From NCBI RefSeq assembly GCF_018873765.1, contig NC_057924.1:11185001-11249000 (forward strand): a stretch of 64,000 nucleotides of DNA, read 5' to 3'. The position numbers and the translations under genes are program-made. This document shows, piece after piece, positions 22,450 through 33,188 of the stretch (positions are counted from its first letter, which is position 1; the number at the start of each line of letters is the position of its first letter). The notes beneath the pieces are model-generated. The model was not told where the DNA came from and did no database searches. It saw only the letters and a list, made by a program, of their open reading frames with translations. The stretch comes from Telopea speciosissima (lineage: Eukaryota; Streptophyta; Magnoliopsida; Proteales; Proteaceae).

Positions 22450-24050
22450 TTTAGATTAGGGTCTAGGTTCTCAGCATTGGTGAGGAACAGGAATATCCAT
22501 ATCCACTCCCATTGGTACTATCGGATTACATTGAAAAGGGGTGATTTCAACTTCGCCAATAGTGGGTGGGAGTGTAATGCTGACCCAAGAGTCTCTTCTC
22601 CAGGTGAAGGAAAACTTAATCGTCTAGTTTAGTTCACTTTTTTTTCAGGAGGGGGAGAGAATGTATCATATTCACATGTATGTGTATTCGATAAACATGT
22701 AAAACAATGATAACTCTTAAAAATGACATAATGGAAGTCATTTTCAAATTCTTACCAAAAAAAAAAGAACTCATTTTCAAATAATATTGAAAATTAAACC
22801 TCTCATATCTTATGGTCTTACCCCCCCCTAAAAAAAAAACATTTTCACATCTAACTTAAATAACTTTTGGATATAAGACAAGGGGCATTCAAAAGAAGAT
22901 TACATGATTTAAATACACCTATAGAGGTGTTGTGAGAACTATAGGCTTTGAGGGACTAGACAACATCGAAACTTCATGGAGATCTGACTCTCTCTTGTTT
23001 AATTGGGTGTAATATTGAGTTGTCATTCTGAAATTACAATGAATACCGCTCTTTCAGAACAAAATGGGCTTTTCTAAAGACATCGAGTTGCCACCTAAAA
23101 TAGTGTCTAGGACCTACAGTTAAATTGAATCTAAGGATTGGTCTCACCATTTGATCTAGACACTACCAAGTTATGGTCTAGGGATGGTGTTAGGCATCCT
23201 AGTATGCGCGGTGAAAATTGATTTTCTATTTATTAAATAAATAATTTTTTAAAATTATCCAATAAAATTTTATTTAAAGCGTCATACATACATCTATATT
23301 GTATATTGCAAGAAAAAAAATAAAAGAGAAAATTAAAAAATTATTAAAAAATTATCCTCTGAAAGGGGTCAAATGGGGATACACTTGAAGGGGGTGTGAA
23401 ATAAGTTTCATTGGCTTGATAGTGCTTGATCAAAGTGTATAATCCAGCTTGAGGTTAGCTCACAAAAAATTTGTAGAATGTTAATATATTAAAAACACTA
23501 CCCAATAAATGAAAAAAATAGAAAATAACACAGAGAAAGAAAATTATATGTAATTAACGAGCTTTGTTTGTTTCGACGTAAAATTTACTTGAAAATTTTC
23601 ACTTCAAAAAATTTTGGATGTAAAATTTTAAATGTTGAAAAGTGTTTCAATGTTTGTTTTTCTATGGAAACATACATTAGAAAATTATTTTAACGTGTAA
23701 AATTTTATATTTACAGAGTAAAATTTACTACACGGAGCCAATATGAATTCAAAACACACCCCTAAATAAAAAAAGTTTCGAAACATACAAAAATTGGAAA
23801 GGCTATGTGTTAAGGTTTAAGGATTATATGGATATCAGTAAATTTCCTGTATAGGGTTTCGCTATGAATCTGTAGCGAGAGTTCTTTCTCTATATTACAA
23901 ATCTGAGAGAAGTGTGAAGAACGAATGACTGTAACCCTATTTTCCATTGATAGTGAAACAGATCTCATCTCACCATGGACATAGGGAACTTTGCCGAACC
24001 ACATAAATCTTTGTGCGTATTGTGTGATTGTTGTGTTTGCGATTTGCATT
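22450..24050. other. Spacer between copies G and H
   Basis: No gene recognised. It contains a block at about 23,060-23,215 (gagttgccacctaaaatag, later ggtgttaggcatcctagta) resembling a dispersed plant repeat, and an AT-rich MITE-like block at 23,562-23,765. Short open frames are not conserved in the sister units. Confidence 0.4.
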
Positions 24051-24514
24051 TTTCTCTGCTTCGTGTTAGGTTTTACACTATGTCCTTCAATATTGATCTT
24101 GGATTTGGATTTTGAATTGCACAATTTCAAATTCTTCATCTCTTCACGGTAGAAAGGATAAGAGGAGAGAAGGAAAAACAAGAATGAAGAAAAAGTGAAG
24201 GAGTGAGTGAAAGAAACAAAACAGAGGATCATCTCTATTGATTTCGAGAAGAAGCTACAAACTTTACATCTTTACAATTACAAGAAACAAAATTTTCTGA
24301 AAGGACCTCAAAGCCCCATCCCTCCTCCTCCTCTACCCTCTTGGCTTTCCCAAGTGTAAATAAACCCTTCTGTTCGTCCGCATCTTTCTAGAGTCCAAAA
24401 GAAACGCAGATTCTCACACACATGCTTCAAAGTTGAACAGAAGAGACTCATAATTGGGTAATTCGTTTGGGGTTGTGAGAATTTTGAGCTGCAACACCAT
24501 CACCAGCAGCAACT

Positions 24515-24688
24515 CTATTGATGTGGGTGTGACCTGTGAGAGAAGAGAGAAGCGAAAGAATGAGCCAATCCTATAACTATCCCAGCCTTCACTCTTCCCC
24601 TCTTTGGAATTGGCCGTCCCAAATGAGTCCTTGATGTGAAGCTTCCTCTGTTCATCACCATCGTCGTCGTCCTCGCACCAGCTGCCAT
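24515..24688 (-). CDS. Array gene copy H: small basic protein, short form (57 aa)
   Basis: Unrecognised array family, near twin of copy I. The core reads GRPIPKRGRVKAGIVIG followed by LAHSFASLFS, and the protein ends HRSHPHQ. FTPRT reads FTSRT and HSG reads HLG. Start (24,686-24,688) and stop (24,515-24,517) were read directly. A longer overlapping frame of about 103 codons (24,414-24,725) exists on the same strand, but it is not open in most other copies, so I prefer the conserved frame. Beyond the stop the alternative frame keeps a recognisable tail. The TATA box is about 179 bp upstream. Confidence 0.65.
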   Translation of the reverse strand: MAAGARTTTMVMNRGSFTSRTHLGRPIPKRGRVKAGIVIGLAHSFASLFSHRSHPHQ

Positions 24689-24866
24689 CTTTATGTCTTC
24701 TTTTTCTTCCTCTTCTTGTTTTCACTCACAGCAAGCACAGACCTCTCTCTCCTGAGGCGGAATCAAGAGTTGCTCTGCTCAAAATTCGAATTACGGAACT
24801 GGAGATAAGACTGTGATGTCGTTGTGAGTTGTGATGAGGAAGTGAAAGAGCATATGCCCACTTATC

Positions 24867-24878
24867 TATATATATATA
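24867..24878 (-). promoter_or_regulatory. TATA box of copy H
   Basis: Extended alternating TA stretch on the minus strand, about 179 bp upstream of the copy H start, at the position of the TATA box in the other copies. Confidence 0.5.
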
Positions 24879-25149
24879 CAGAGATTAGACTTGAAATATA
24901 TAGAGAGAATGGCAGTATAGTTATTTCTTGATGCAGCAGGGTCAAGTGTAATATTTCCATGCCACTGTGTTAAGTGCGAATGCGACAAACTTCATATGTA
25001 ACACGTGGGGTGAACGTTGATTTTTTTTAGTTTTTTATTGGGTTCCGTGAATTGGCACAATCGCTTTGTTCGATTCCCTTGTCTAATTATCACCCTTATA
25101 ATGCAACGGCACTCTTTAAAGTTGAAAGCGCACATAGTATCGGGCCTCT

Positions 25150-25325
25150 CAATTATCTCCTTCAGTTTGCTGATCGGTCCAGTTCCCCAGTTCTTCTAAT
25201 AGGGGGATGGTGGATCCCACCTAGGCAGAATGTCTGGACATAGGTAAAGAAGTCATTTCAGCCCCCTTTTGTTAAAGGAACTGGAGAGCTAGGCCGGGCA
25301 GCCAACTGGAGGTGATAAAGATCCC
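25150..25325. mobile_element. hAT-like MITE in the H unit (relative of 6,921-7,099)
   Basis: Same terminal and internal sequence as the element at 6,921: ttatctccttcagtttgctg on the left and a matching ggaggtgataaagatcc on the right. Copy I lacks it (about 28,735-28,745), so it inserted after H and I separated or was lost from I. The target duplication is not clear. Confidence 0.6.
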
Positions 25326-25599
25326 GACTACTATACATATTCCCATTTTTTTTTTTAAGTGAAGATCCCCCCTCCCCCCCCCCCCTCCACACACACACAC
25401 ACACACACACACACACCAATTTAGCTCATCTCCAGGAACCCAGCACGCCTAGGGTGCTACCAGCCGTTTAGCTGTGTCACACATCCCTAGACATGTGCCA
25501 AGATGTGTGCAACACAACTTAACTGCTGGATGTTCTTTTAACAGCACCCTGGGCGTTGGGCTCCTTGGAGACGATCTTGATCCCACACACACACACATA

Positions 25600-25790
25600 T
25601 TCAGATTGTGATCGTCTACGGCACACTGCCCGTAGCGGCCTGTGCGGCCCAAACACATCGTTGTGCGCATTGTCCACCTTACCCTTGCCTGAGCGCCTTG
25701 TTCGAGCAGGGGCAAGGTGGACATTACGCACAACAATGTGTCTGGGCTACATAGGCCACTACGGGCAGTGCGCTGTAGAGGATCTGAATT
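25600..25790. repeat. Inverted-repeat element in the H unit
   Basis: The arms cacactgcccgtag and ctacgggcagtg flank a centre with ccaccttaccc / ggcaaggtgg complementarity. The same element is at about 29,010-29,205 in the I unit, so it predates the H/I duplication. Probably a MITE. The open frames crossing it are artefacts of the palindrome. Confidence 0.5.
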
Positions 25791-26302
25791 GCACAGATCC
25801 TCTCTTGTTTCTTATACCCCAAAAAAAAAAAAAATTCCTCGAGATATTTAAAATTAGGGAACAGTTCTTAGTGGGGGAGCGTAGCCCCTGATTGTAAACA
25901 CGGGCCAATAGGAGCATATGTGAGGTTGCCTACATTTACAAAGTAAAATTTACCACGCGGAGCCGATATAAATTCAAAACACACCCCTAAATAAAAAAAG
26001 GTTTGGAAACATACAAAAATTGGAAAGGCTACATGTTGAGGTTTAAGGACTATATGGGTATTTTAGTAAATTTCTTGTATAGGGTTTCATTATAAATCTA
26101 TAGCGAGAGTTCTTTCACTGTATTGTAATTTTCAGAAAGGTGTGAGGAACGAGCAACTGTAACCCTATTCTCCATTGATAGTAAAACAGATCTCATCTCA
26201 CCGTGGACGTAGGCAACATCACCGAACCACGTAAATCTTTGTGTGCATTGTGTGATTGTGTTTGTGATTTCCATTCTTCGTTGCTTCATGTTAGGTTTTA
26301 CA

Positions 26303-27665
26303 AGATTTAGATCCTCTACTGCCGAGTATGTTCCTGCCATCGTCCTGCCGGCAGCCGTGAGCTTGACATTTGTCATTATCCATATCCAACGTCCAAATTT
26401 CAAATCGTCTAAAAAATGAGGCATTTTTGGTTTATGAGCATAGCAAACCCAAGCCAACCATAAATCCAAACCGAACCCGATCGATCAGAAAATGAAAACC
26501 GAAAGGTTTTAAGTTTCAAAACAAAAGGAAATCCCTTCTTCCCTCTCATCTTCTTCATTCCTCACCGCCATGGAACCTTGAACAGCACCGAGGGAACAGT
26601 GAACAGCGAGAAAGTTCTTGAGGTGGGTTTTCTATTCTTAAGATGTGGAAAACACTTAAGTTCTCTGCTCTCCGCTCTCTGCAATTTCCAGATTTTATAG
26701 TTCAGAGAGCGAAAAAACTTGTGCTTTTTACATATTTAATGGATGCAAATCAGAGGAAGAGATCTACATTTCTGTATATGCCAAGGTACAGGTTCATGCA
26801 CGTATTCTTGTACACCGTTTCAAGGCCACAAACGAATGAAACTAGACCATGAGAAGTTCTACAATGGAAGAACTTGGGATTTTAGATGAGTGCAATTGGA
26901 TTTTGAATTGGAGAACTCTGACCTCAGAAGTTCTAACATCATCTTCACACAAGTAAAAATTTTCCCTTTTGCTAATTTGTCAGCTCTGTTTCAGTTTCAT
27001 ATACAAGCACAAGAAGGGAAAGCCAAAAATAAAATAGAGGTCCAATTTCTTCCCTCTTCTACCTAGTGAGCAACCTCAGTCTGCAGGGATGCAATAAACT
27101 CTGCCTGCTCAACCTCCTATCTCGCCATTGCAACGATTTGATCGTGCACAGGCACGTACTCCTAATCAATCGACACAAGGTGGTAACAAACAATATCTTC
27201 CATTTCTCTTTTCAGAAACTTTCTAAAGCAAGAACAGAAAACCCACCTCAAGCTTCTGAACGAGTTCCTTAGCGGTCGGAGCAGAAACGATTATGTTGCG
27301 CTGAAGGTTCCATGGTGGTGAGGAGATGAAGAACTTTCTCTCTGTTCACTGTTCCCTCGGTGCTGTTCAAGGTTCCATGGCGGTGAGGAGACGAAGAAGA
27401 TGAGAGGGAAGAAGGGATTTGAGAGGGAAAAAGGGATTTCCTTTTGTTTTGAAACTTAAAACCTTTCGGTATCCATTTTCTGGTCGATCGGGTTCGGTTT
27501 GGGTTTATGGTTGGCTTGGGTTTGCTATGCTCATAAATCGAAAATGCCTCATTTTTTAGAGGATTTGAAACTTGGACGTTGGATATGGATAATGACAGGT
27601 GTCAAGCTCACGGCTGCAGGCAGGACGATGGCAGGAACATACTCGGCAGTAGAGGATCTGAATCT
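26303..27665. mobile_element. Fold-back (Mutator-like) element, 1.36 kb, 9-10-bp target duplication
   Basis: The ends are long inverted repeats of more than 300 bp. The left starts agatttagatcctctactg and the right ends in its near complement cagtaggggatctgaatct-like sequence (27,645-27,665). The flanks are aggttttaca at 26,293-26,302 and 27,666-27,675. The sister H unit has one copy without insertion at about 24,070. The centre (about 26,640-27,235) is unique sequence with short open frames, possibly captured host DNA. Long inverted ends and a 9-10-bp duplication suggest the Mutator superfamily. No transposase is present. Confidence 0.75.
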
Positions 27666-28108
27666 AGGTTTTACACCATGTCCATCAATATTGATCTTGG
27701 GTTTGGATTTTGAATTGCACAACTTTAAATTCTTCATCTCTTCACTGTAGAAAGAATAAGAGAAGGAGAGAAGGAAAAACAAGAATGAAGAAAAAGTGAG
27801 GAGTGAGTGAAAGAAACAAAACAGAGGATCATCTCTATTGATTTCGAGAAGAAGCTCCAAACTGTACATCTTTACAATTACAAGAAACAAAATTTTCTGA
27901 AAGGGCCTCAAAGCCCCATCCCTCCTCTACCCTCTTGGCTTTCCCCAGTGTATATAAACCCTTCTATTCGTCCTCCTCTTTCTAGAGTCCAAAAGAAACG
28001 CAGATTCTCACACACATGATTCAAAGTTGAACAGAGGAGACTCATAATTGGGAAATTCGTTTGGGGTTGTGAGAATTTTGAGCTGCAACACCTTCACCAG
28101 TAGCAACT

Positions 28109-28282
28109 CTATTGATGTGGGTGTGACCTGTGAGAGAAGAGAGAAGCGAAAGAATGAGCCAATCCTATAACTATCCCAGCCTTCACTCTTCCCCTCTTTG
28201 GAATTGGCCGTCCCGAATGAGTCCTTGGTGTGAAGCTTCCTCTGTTCATCACCATCGTCGTCGTCCTCGCACCAGCAGCCAT
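28109..28282 (-). CDS. Array gene copy I: small basic protein, short form (57 aa)
   Basis: Last array copy and a close match to the consensus: SFTPRTHSGRPIPKRGRVK at about residues 16-34, AGIVIGLAHSFASLFS, then HRSHPHQ and a stop. Start (28,280-28,282) and stop (28,109-28,111) were read directly. After the stop, the neighbouring frame reads INRVATGEGVAAQNSHNPK and ends in SQL, plainly the tail of copies C and G. A same-strand frame of about 158 codons (28,008-28,484) overlaps it but is not shared by other copies and would start upstream of the TATA box. The TATA box is about 175 bp upstream. Function is unknown. Confidence 0.68.
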   Translation of the reverse strand: MAAGARTTTMVMNRGSFTPRTHSGRPIPKRGRVKAGIVIGLAHSFASLFSHRSHPHQ

Positions 28283-28456
28283 CTTTGTGTCTTCTTTTTC
28301 TTCTTCTTCTTGTTTTTACTAACGGCAAGCACAGACCTCCCTCTCCTGAGACGGATTCAAGAGTTGCACTGCTCAAATTTCGAAGTGCGGAACTGGAGAT
28401 AAGACTGTGATGTCGTTGTGAGTTGTAATGAGGAAGTGAAAGAGCATATGCCCACC

Positions 28457-28467
28457 TTATATATATA
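28457..28467 (-). promoter_or_regulatory. TATA box of copy I
   Basis: TATATATATAA on the minus strand, about 175 bp upstream of the copy I start. Confidence 0.6.
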
Positions 28468-29009
28468 CAGAGATTAGACTTCACATATATAGAGAGAATG
28501 GCATTATAGTTATTTCTTGATGCAGCAGGGTCAAATATAATGTTTCCATGCCATTATGTTAAGTGCGGATGCCACAAACTTCATATGTAACACGTGGGGT
28601 GAAAGTTGATGTTTTTTTAATTTTTTATTGGGTTCCGTGAATTGGCACAGTCGCTTTGTTAGATTCCCTAATCTAATTATCACCCTTATAATGCGACGGA
28701 ACTCATTAAAGTTGAAAGCGCACATAGTTTCGGGCCTCTCGGCTACTATACATACTCCTTCTTTTTTTTTTTTTTTTTTTTTTTTTTTCTTTCAAGTGAA
28801 GATCCCCCCCCCCTCCCGTACACACGAATTTAGCTAGTCTGCAGGGAACCCAGAACGCCTAGGGTGTTGCTAGCCATTTGGCTGTGTCGCACACATCCCT
28901 AGAATTGTGCAAAGATGTGTGCAACACAACTTAACTGTTGGATGTACCTTGGTAGCACCCTGGGCGTTGGGCTCCCTGGAGACGATCTTGATCCCACACA
29001 CACACATTT

Positions 29010-29205
29010 AGATTGTGATCGTCTACGACACACTGCCCGTAGTGGTTTGTGAGGCCCAAACACATCACTGTGTGCATTGTCCACCTTACCCCTGCCTGAG
29101 CGCCTTGCCCGAGCAGGGGCAAGGTGGATATTATGCGCAACGATGTGTCTAGGCTACACAAGCCACTACGGGCAGTGGGCTGTAGAGGATCTGAATTGCG
29201 CAGAT
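29010..29205. repeat. Inverted-repeat element in the I unit
   Basis: Counterpart of the element at 25,600-25,790, with arms cacactgcccgtag and ctacgggcagtg. The array homology ends a little beyond it, near 29,310. Confidence 0.5.
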
Positions 29206-29309
29206 CCTCTCTTGTTTCTTATACAAAAAGAAAAAACCTCGAGATATTTAAAATTAGGGAATAGTTCTCAGTGGGGGAGCGTCGCCCTTGATTGTAAACA
29301 CAGGCCAAT

Positions 29310-29880
29310 AGGAGCATATGTGTGGTGGTATCATGTGGGCGATCATCATCGCCATTCATGAGATGGGATGGTCATTTTGCCTCGTGTATGGACACAGGAG
29401 ACATTCCCTCATAGAGAACTTTCTTCCTACTTTTATTTTTCATTTAATAAAATTTAATATTTTTCTAATATGACCAAAATATCTTGAATTTGTAAAAAAT
29501 TACAAATCTAGGTAGGGTAGAAACCCCTACCTTGATGTCAAGATCCCTCACTTTGACCTGCAAATTCCTCAACTTTCTCCTTCCGCCGTGTAACAGTAGC
29601 AGTAGAAACATTATTTTTTCCGACCCTAGATCAGGCTGTAACACAAGAAATTCATAAGAAACTAATATTTTCAAAGTCTAATAAAAATATAGAAGAGAGA
29701 GACAAAAAAAAAAACAAAATTAGAATACATTCTAGGTTCATTTCACATTCTCGGGTGATAAAAACAACTATTTTTGTCATCCGAGACTGTGAAATTGATT
29801 TCGACCAAACATTACCTTTCAAAAGTAACCTTGTGAACAATTTTTATTCACAAACCACACATATTTCTAATAGGGAAGTA
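29310..29880. other. Intergenic stretch right of the array
   Basis: AT-rich; nothing recognised beyond short unconserved open frames. The array homology stops near its left end. Confidence 0.4.
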
Positions 29881-29887
29881 GTTTTCT

Positions 29888-30053
29888 GTCCGGGAGTGTG
29901 GCCTACGCCAGTATTCCCATATGACTATATCTCTCCTCCTCAAAACAAAGGGGCAGAGATGTCTTTTCATATGGAGAGGAGAGGGACATACTCGTGAGAG
30001 TGATGGCGTAAGCCATACTTGTGAGAGTGATGGCGTAAGCCACACTCCCGGAC
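29888..30053. mobile_element. Fold-back MITE with gtccgggagtgtggcctacg termini
   Basis: Left end gtccgggagtgtggcctacg is matched by tggcgtaagccacactcccggac at the right. Inside, a unit of about 25 bp (gagagtgatggcgtaagcca) is directly duplicated near the right arm. Related elements: the outer element at about 51,038-51,458 and a half copy at about 61,540-61,610. Confidence 0.65.
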
Positions 30054-30689
30054 ACAATTTTTTTTTCTCTTTCTAATTTTACCCATCTACATCATACTAT
30101 ACACCTCCTCCTCACCCACAAATCCCTAAGAGCAACAGCCCTAGCTTCTGATGGAATTTCGGGCTTAAATTCAAGTGCAATGAGAAATTTTGATGGAACC
30201 TTCAGCCAAGAAGTTTGAGAACCTCCACACCCTTTAATTCCGGAATTTTCTTATCAACTAAAATGTGCACATGAGAAGTACAAACTTCATTGAAAGGTAG
30301 CTGGGGATGAAACATAATCTGGGCTAGCCCAATCCCTGATCAGCCCAACCTTGAAATTAGCCTGATTTTTACAGTCCAGGCCCCAGGCCAAGTTCAATAA
30401 AATTTCAGGCCACATTGGGCTGACCTCTAACTGAACTGATTGACCTAGCCCAAGCCCAAACCATTAACTATGCATGTTTCAATCTTATATCTAATTGACA
30501 TACTTTGCTTATTAACAAAGGGTGATGCACTATTTTCCCCTTGGTGTTGACTGTTGAGTGCTAACATGTCTATAACATTTTCTCTCTTCTATGAATAGGG
30601 CAGCTTGGTCTGGATTGGGCCAGGTTGTCCATCACAGACTTTGGGCCGACTTCAAGTAGGCCAATGAAAGTTGATATATGTATCATACG

Positions 30690-30890
30690 AAAAATTATCC
30701 TCTCCAATTCCTTTAAGTGTGGCAGTGTGGCAGTGCGGCAGTGCTAGGTGGAGATGTTGACACCTGGCAGCTGCCGCATCCAACCGTCCATATCAATGAG
30801 CTCGGACCATTGGATACGACAGCTGCCAAGTGTCAACATCTCCACCTAGCACTTCCGCACTGCCACACTTTAGGAATTAAAGGAATAATA
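30690..30890. mobile_element. Inverted-repeat MITE
   Basis: The arms ggcagtgctaggtggagatg / catctccacctagcact and gtgtggcagtg / cactgccacac fold back over most of the length. The outer motif attatcctctcc resembles the ends of the hAT-like MITEs in this window. A tatatgta repeat on both sides may be its 8-bp duplication. Confidence 0.55.
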
Positions 30891-31217
30891 CACCTAATTT
30901 TATATGTATTATTAACATAAGTAGGTCAATGATACATAAGCTATCATACAAATGTACATTTTTTTTGGTCATCTCCTATCGAGGGCCCATAGGTCACTAG
31001 GGGTTGGTGTCCCAACTCAAGGAAGGGCAGCCAGGGGTGGTGTGTGTGTGTGTGTGTGTGTGTGGGGAGGGGGGGGGGTAGGGAATAACTGGATGTACAC
31101 ATCCAATGGGTGGAGATTCAAACATGTGACTTCTCCCTAGACTTAGACCAGCACTCTATTGCAATGGCAGCCGCCACCACGCCAAGAGGAGCTTCCCCAT
31201 ATAAATGTACATGGAGT

Positions 31218-31409
31218 ATGAATTTTTTTTCCTCTCCTGTCCGCTGCCCGAACAGGACCGTACTATCCCCTCACATGGGGGCGTGAAATGACGACTTAAC
31301 CTCGCCTGGGCAGTGTGTTCAGGCAGGGGGTTAGGTCATCATTTCAAGCCCCCTTGTGAGGGGACAGCACAGTCCTGTCCGGGCAGCGGACAGGAGAGGA
31401 TAACGATTC
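31218..31409. mobile_element. hAT-like MITE, 8-bp target duplication (catggagt)
   Basis: cctctcctgtccgctgcccg on the left is complementary to cgggcagcggacaggagagg on the right. catggagt flanks it at 31,210-31,217 and 31,410-31,417. About 192 bp with no coding capacity. Confidence 0.75.
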
Positions 31410-31419
31410 CATGGAGTGT

Positions 31420-32449
31420 GCATAGTTTATAGTTAATCTGAAACTTTTCAGGTTCAGTCAATCCTATAATGTCAGGCTAATTTGAGGGCTAGACTGATCA
31501 CGCTTTGGGATGACCCAACATTGAGGGTTGACTTGGTATTATTTCGGTTTCAATTTTGGAATGATTTCATGAAATAGTCAACAAATAGATTTTTGGTCAA
31601 AAAAATTTTTGGTTGCATCAATCTGAAGTATATCAAGAATAAGAAATCCATTTGTTAATTCAATTTTTTATGGGTGCATCTTGTTGTTATCAAAGTGGTG
31701 AACTAAAGAAATTGTAACCTTCTTTTGATCGAGCATGTGTTATTTAAGTCAGGGGTGAAAATAGAGTTTTGAAATCGATCACAGGGTACGGTCAACTGCT
31801 GTTTTAAAGGGTAATATCGTCTTTTGAACTGTTGTTTTCACAGCGTTAGCCACTTGGGATACGATTGATAGAATCTTTCAAAAGTAAGGGAGGGGATTAT
31901 TATTATTCAAAACCTGGGGGAGGGGTTTGATATTATGGATATTTAGAGGGGAGGGGGATGATATTTACTTTAATTTTCCTCATATAAATTTACAGGATTT
32001 TATCATCATTAAAGCTTAAAAAAAATATAAGATTATAGTTTCTTTTTTACTAATTTTTTCTTTTTAACAAAAGTGTAAAAACAATAATTTTTTTTTGTAG
32101 AGAAAATGTTCTCTGTGGGGAACCACAGGCCACGCCCGGACACAATAATGGAATGGTTGAGTGAGTTTTTAAAACATTAGTAAGATACCGTGTAATCAAC
32201 AAATTAAATACTTTCTAGAGCATGAATTATTATATGTCAGTGTGAGCTGTACGTCTCTTATCCACACTTTACAATGAAAGTTACTTCTCTTGCAAAGTTC
32301 AAACAAAACGTAGCCATCAAACCAGTTAGTGCTGCTGCTCCTGCTGCACATCTCAGTCTTCCTTTTGTAATCAAGGCCATAAATTCCACCATAAAGTCAC
32401 AAACTTTTGGTTTTTTTCCTTGGACTAAGTTTCCCTCTCCATTCTAGGG
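31420..32449. other. Intergenic, AT-rich
   Basis: No gene, RNA or convincing element seen. Confidence 0.4.
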
Positions 32450-32457
32450 TTCACAAA

Positions 32458-32726
32458 TAGGGATGTAAACCGTTGGATTCGGTTCGGATGGTACTATATT
32501 TGCATTCGCATTCGATTAGCTTGCGGACGGATTCGGATAGTGTAAAACGGATACGGACATGGATACAGAACGGATATTTTATCCGTTTACATGTAAATAT
32601 AACTTTTCGGATAGCTATAGTCTATCCATATCCGCATCCGTTTAGCTTTCGGATGGATTTGAATAATGCTAAACAAATACAAATACGAATATTGAAATGG
32701 ATTTCGGCTATTCATTTACACCCCTA
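32458..32726. mobile_element. TAGGG-type hAT-like MITE, perfect 8-bp duplication (ttcacaaa)
   Basis: A 269-bp element starting tagggatgtaaac and ending gtttacacccccta-like (tttacacccccta read as ttacacccctat at the edge), filled with ggatncggat repeats that fold back. The target repeat ttcacaaa lies at 32,450-32,457 and 32,727-32,734. Two more copies are at 34,089-34,327 and 51,144-51,413. Confidence 0.75.
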
Positions 32727-32870
32727 TTCACAAACTTCTATAGAGTTTTAATATGTTCTCCCAAACACCCTCCTGGTACCCCCCCCCTCCCGCACCCCCC
32801 GCACCCATCTGAACCTGCTGTAGTAAATAGATTCGTACTCATCATGACTGAAAGAAAACTTAGACCTTTT

Positions 32871-33188
32871 TTAAATATCTTGGAATTTAATGTAATGGGA
32901 GAGAGTTCTATGAGCAAGCATCATAGAGAAACACACCAATGAAGTGCGGTAAAACAATATCGTATGTAGGAGGACAGCGAGGTCATTTGATGTGAGTAAA
33001 GGAGATGAACACAAAGGTGCTAGCATACTCCTAGAGATCCTTTTCCCTAACTCGAACAAAAAATCCTCTAATCCGATGGAAAAAGAAAAGTCCATGGAAA
33101 TCAAGTTTTCAGCATCTATAGCAACATACATAGCCATCCTAATCATGGATTTAGCGCATGTTATCGGATTGGGTATTGGCGATCCCAA
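32871..33188 (-). other. Unrecognised open frame, 105 codons
   Basis: A minus-strand open frame with an ordinary amino-acid mixture (for example YVAIDAENLISMDFSFSIGL near the N-terminus and FYRTSLVCFSMMLAHRTL near the C-terminus). I do not recognise it. Its first residues overlap an upstream repeat-like sequence with gatatcgg motifs, so the start is doubtful. It could be a captured or transposon-derived fragment or a chance frame. Confidence 0.2.

Noticed and set aside
25449..25891. Overlapping frames on both strands near 25.5-25.9 kb and 28.9-29.3 kb
   Set aside because: They come from a GC-rich inverted repeat read on both strands.
4292..28282. Programmed ribosomal frameshifting to join core and tail in the short-form array genes
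   Set aside because: No slippery site or downstream structure was identified, and the copies differ by simple length changes in a short repeat. Kept only as an observation about two frames.
28008..28484. A 158-codon minus-strand frame overlapping array copy I (and a 103-codon one over copy H)
   Set aside because: It is in a different frame from the conserved 57-residue protein, is not open in the other copies, and would begin upstream of the conserved TATA box.
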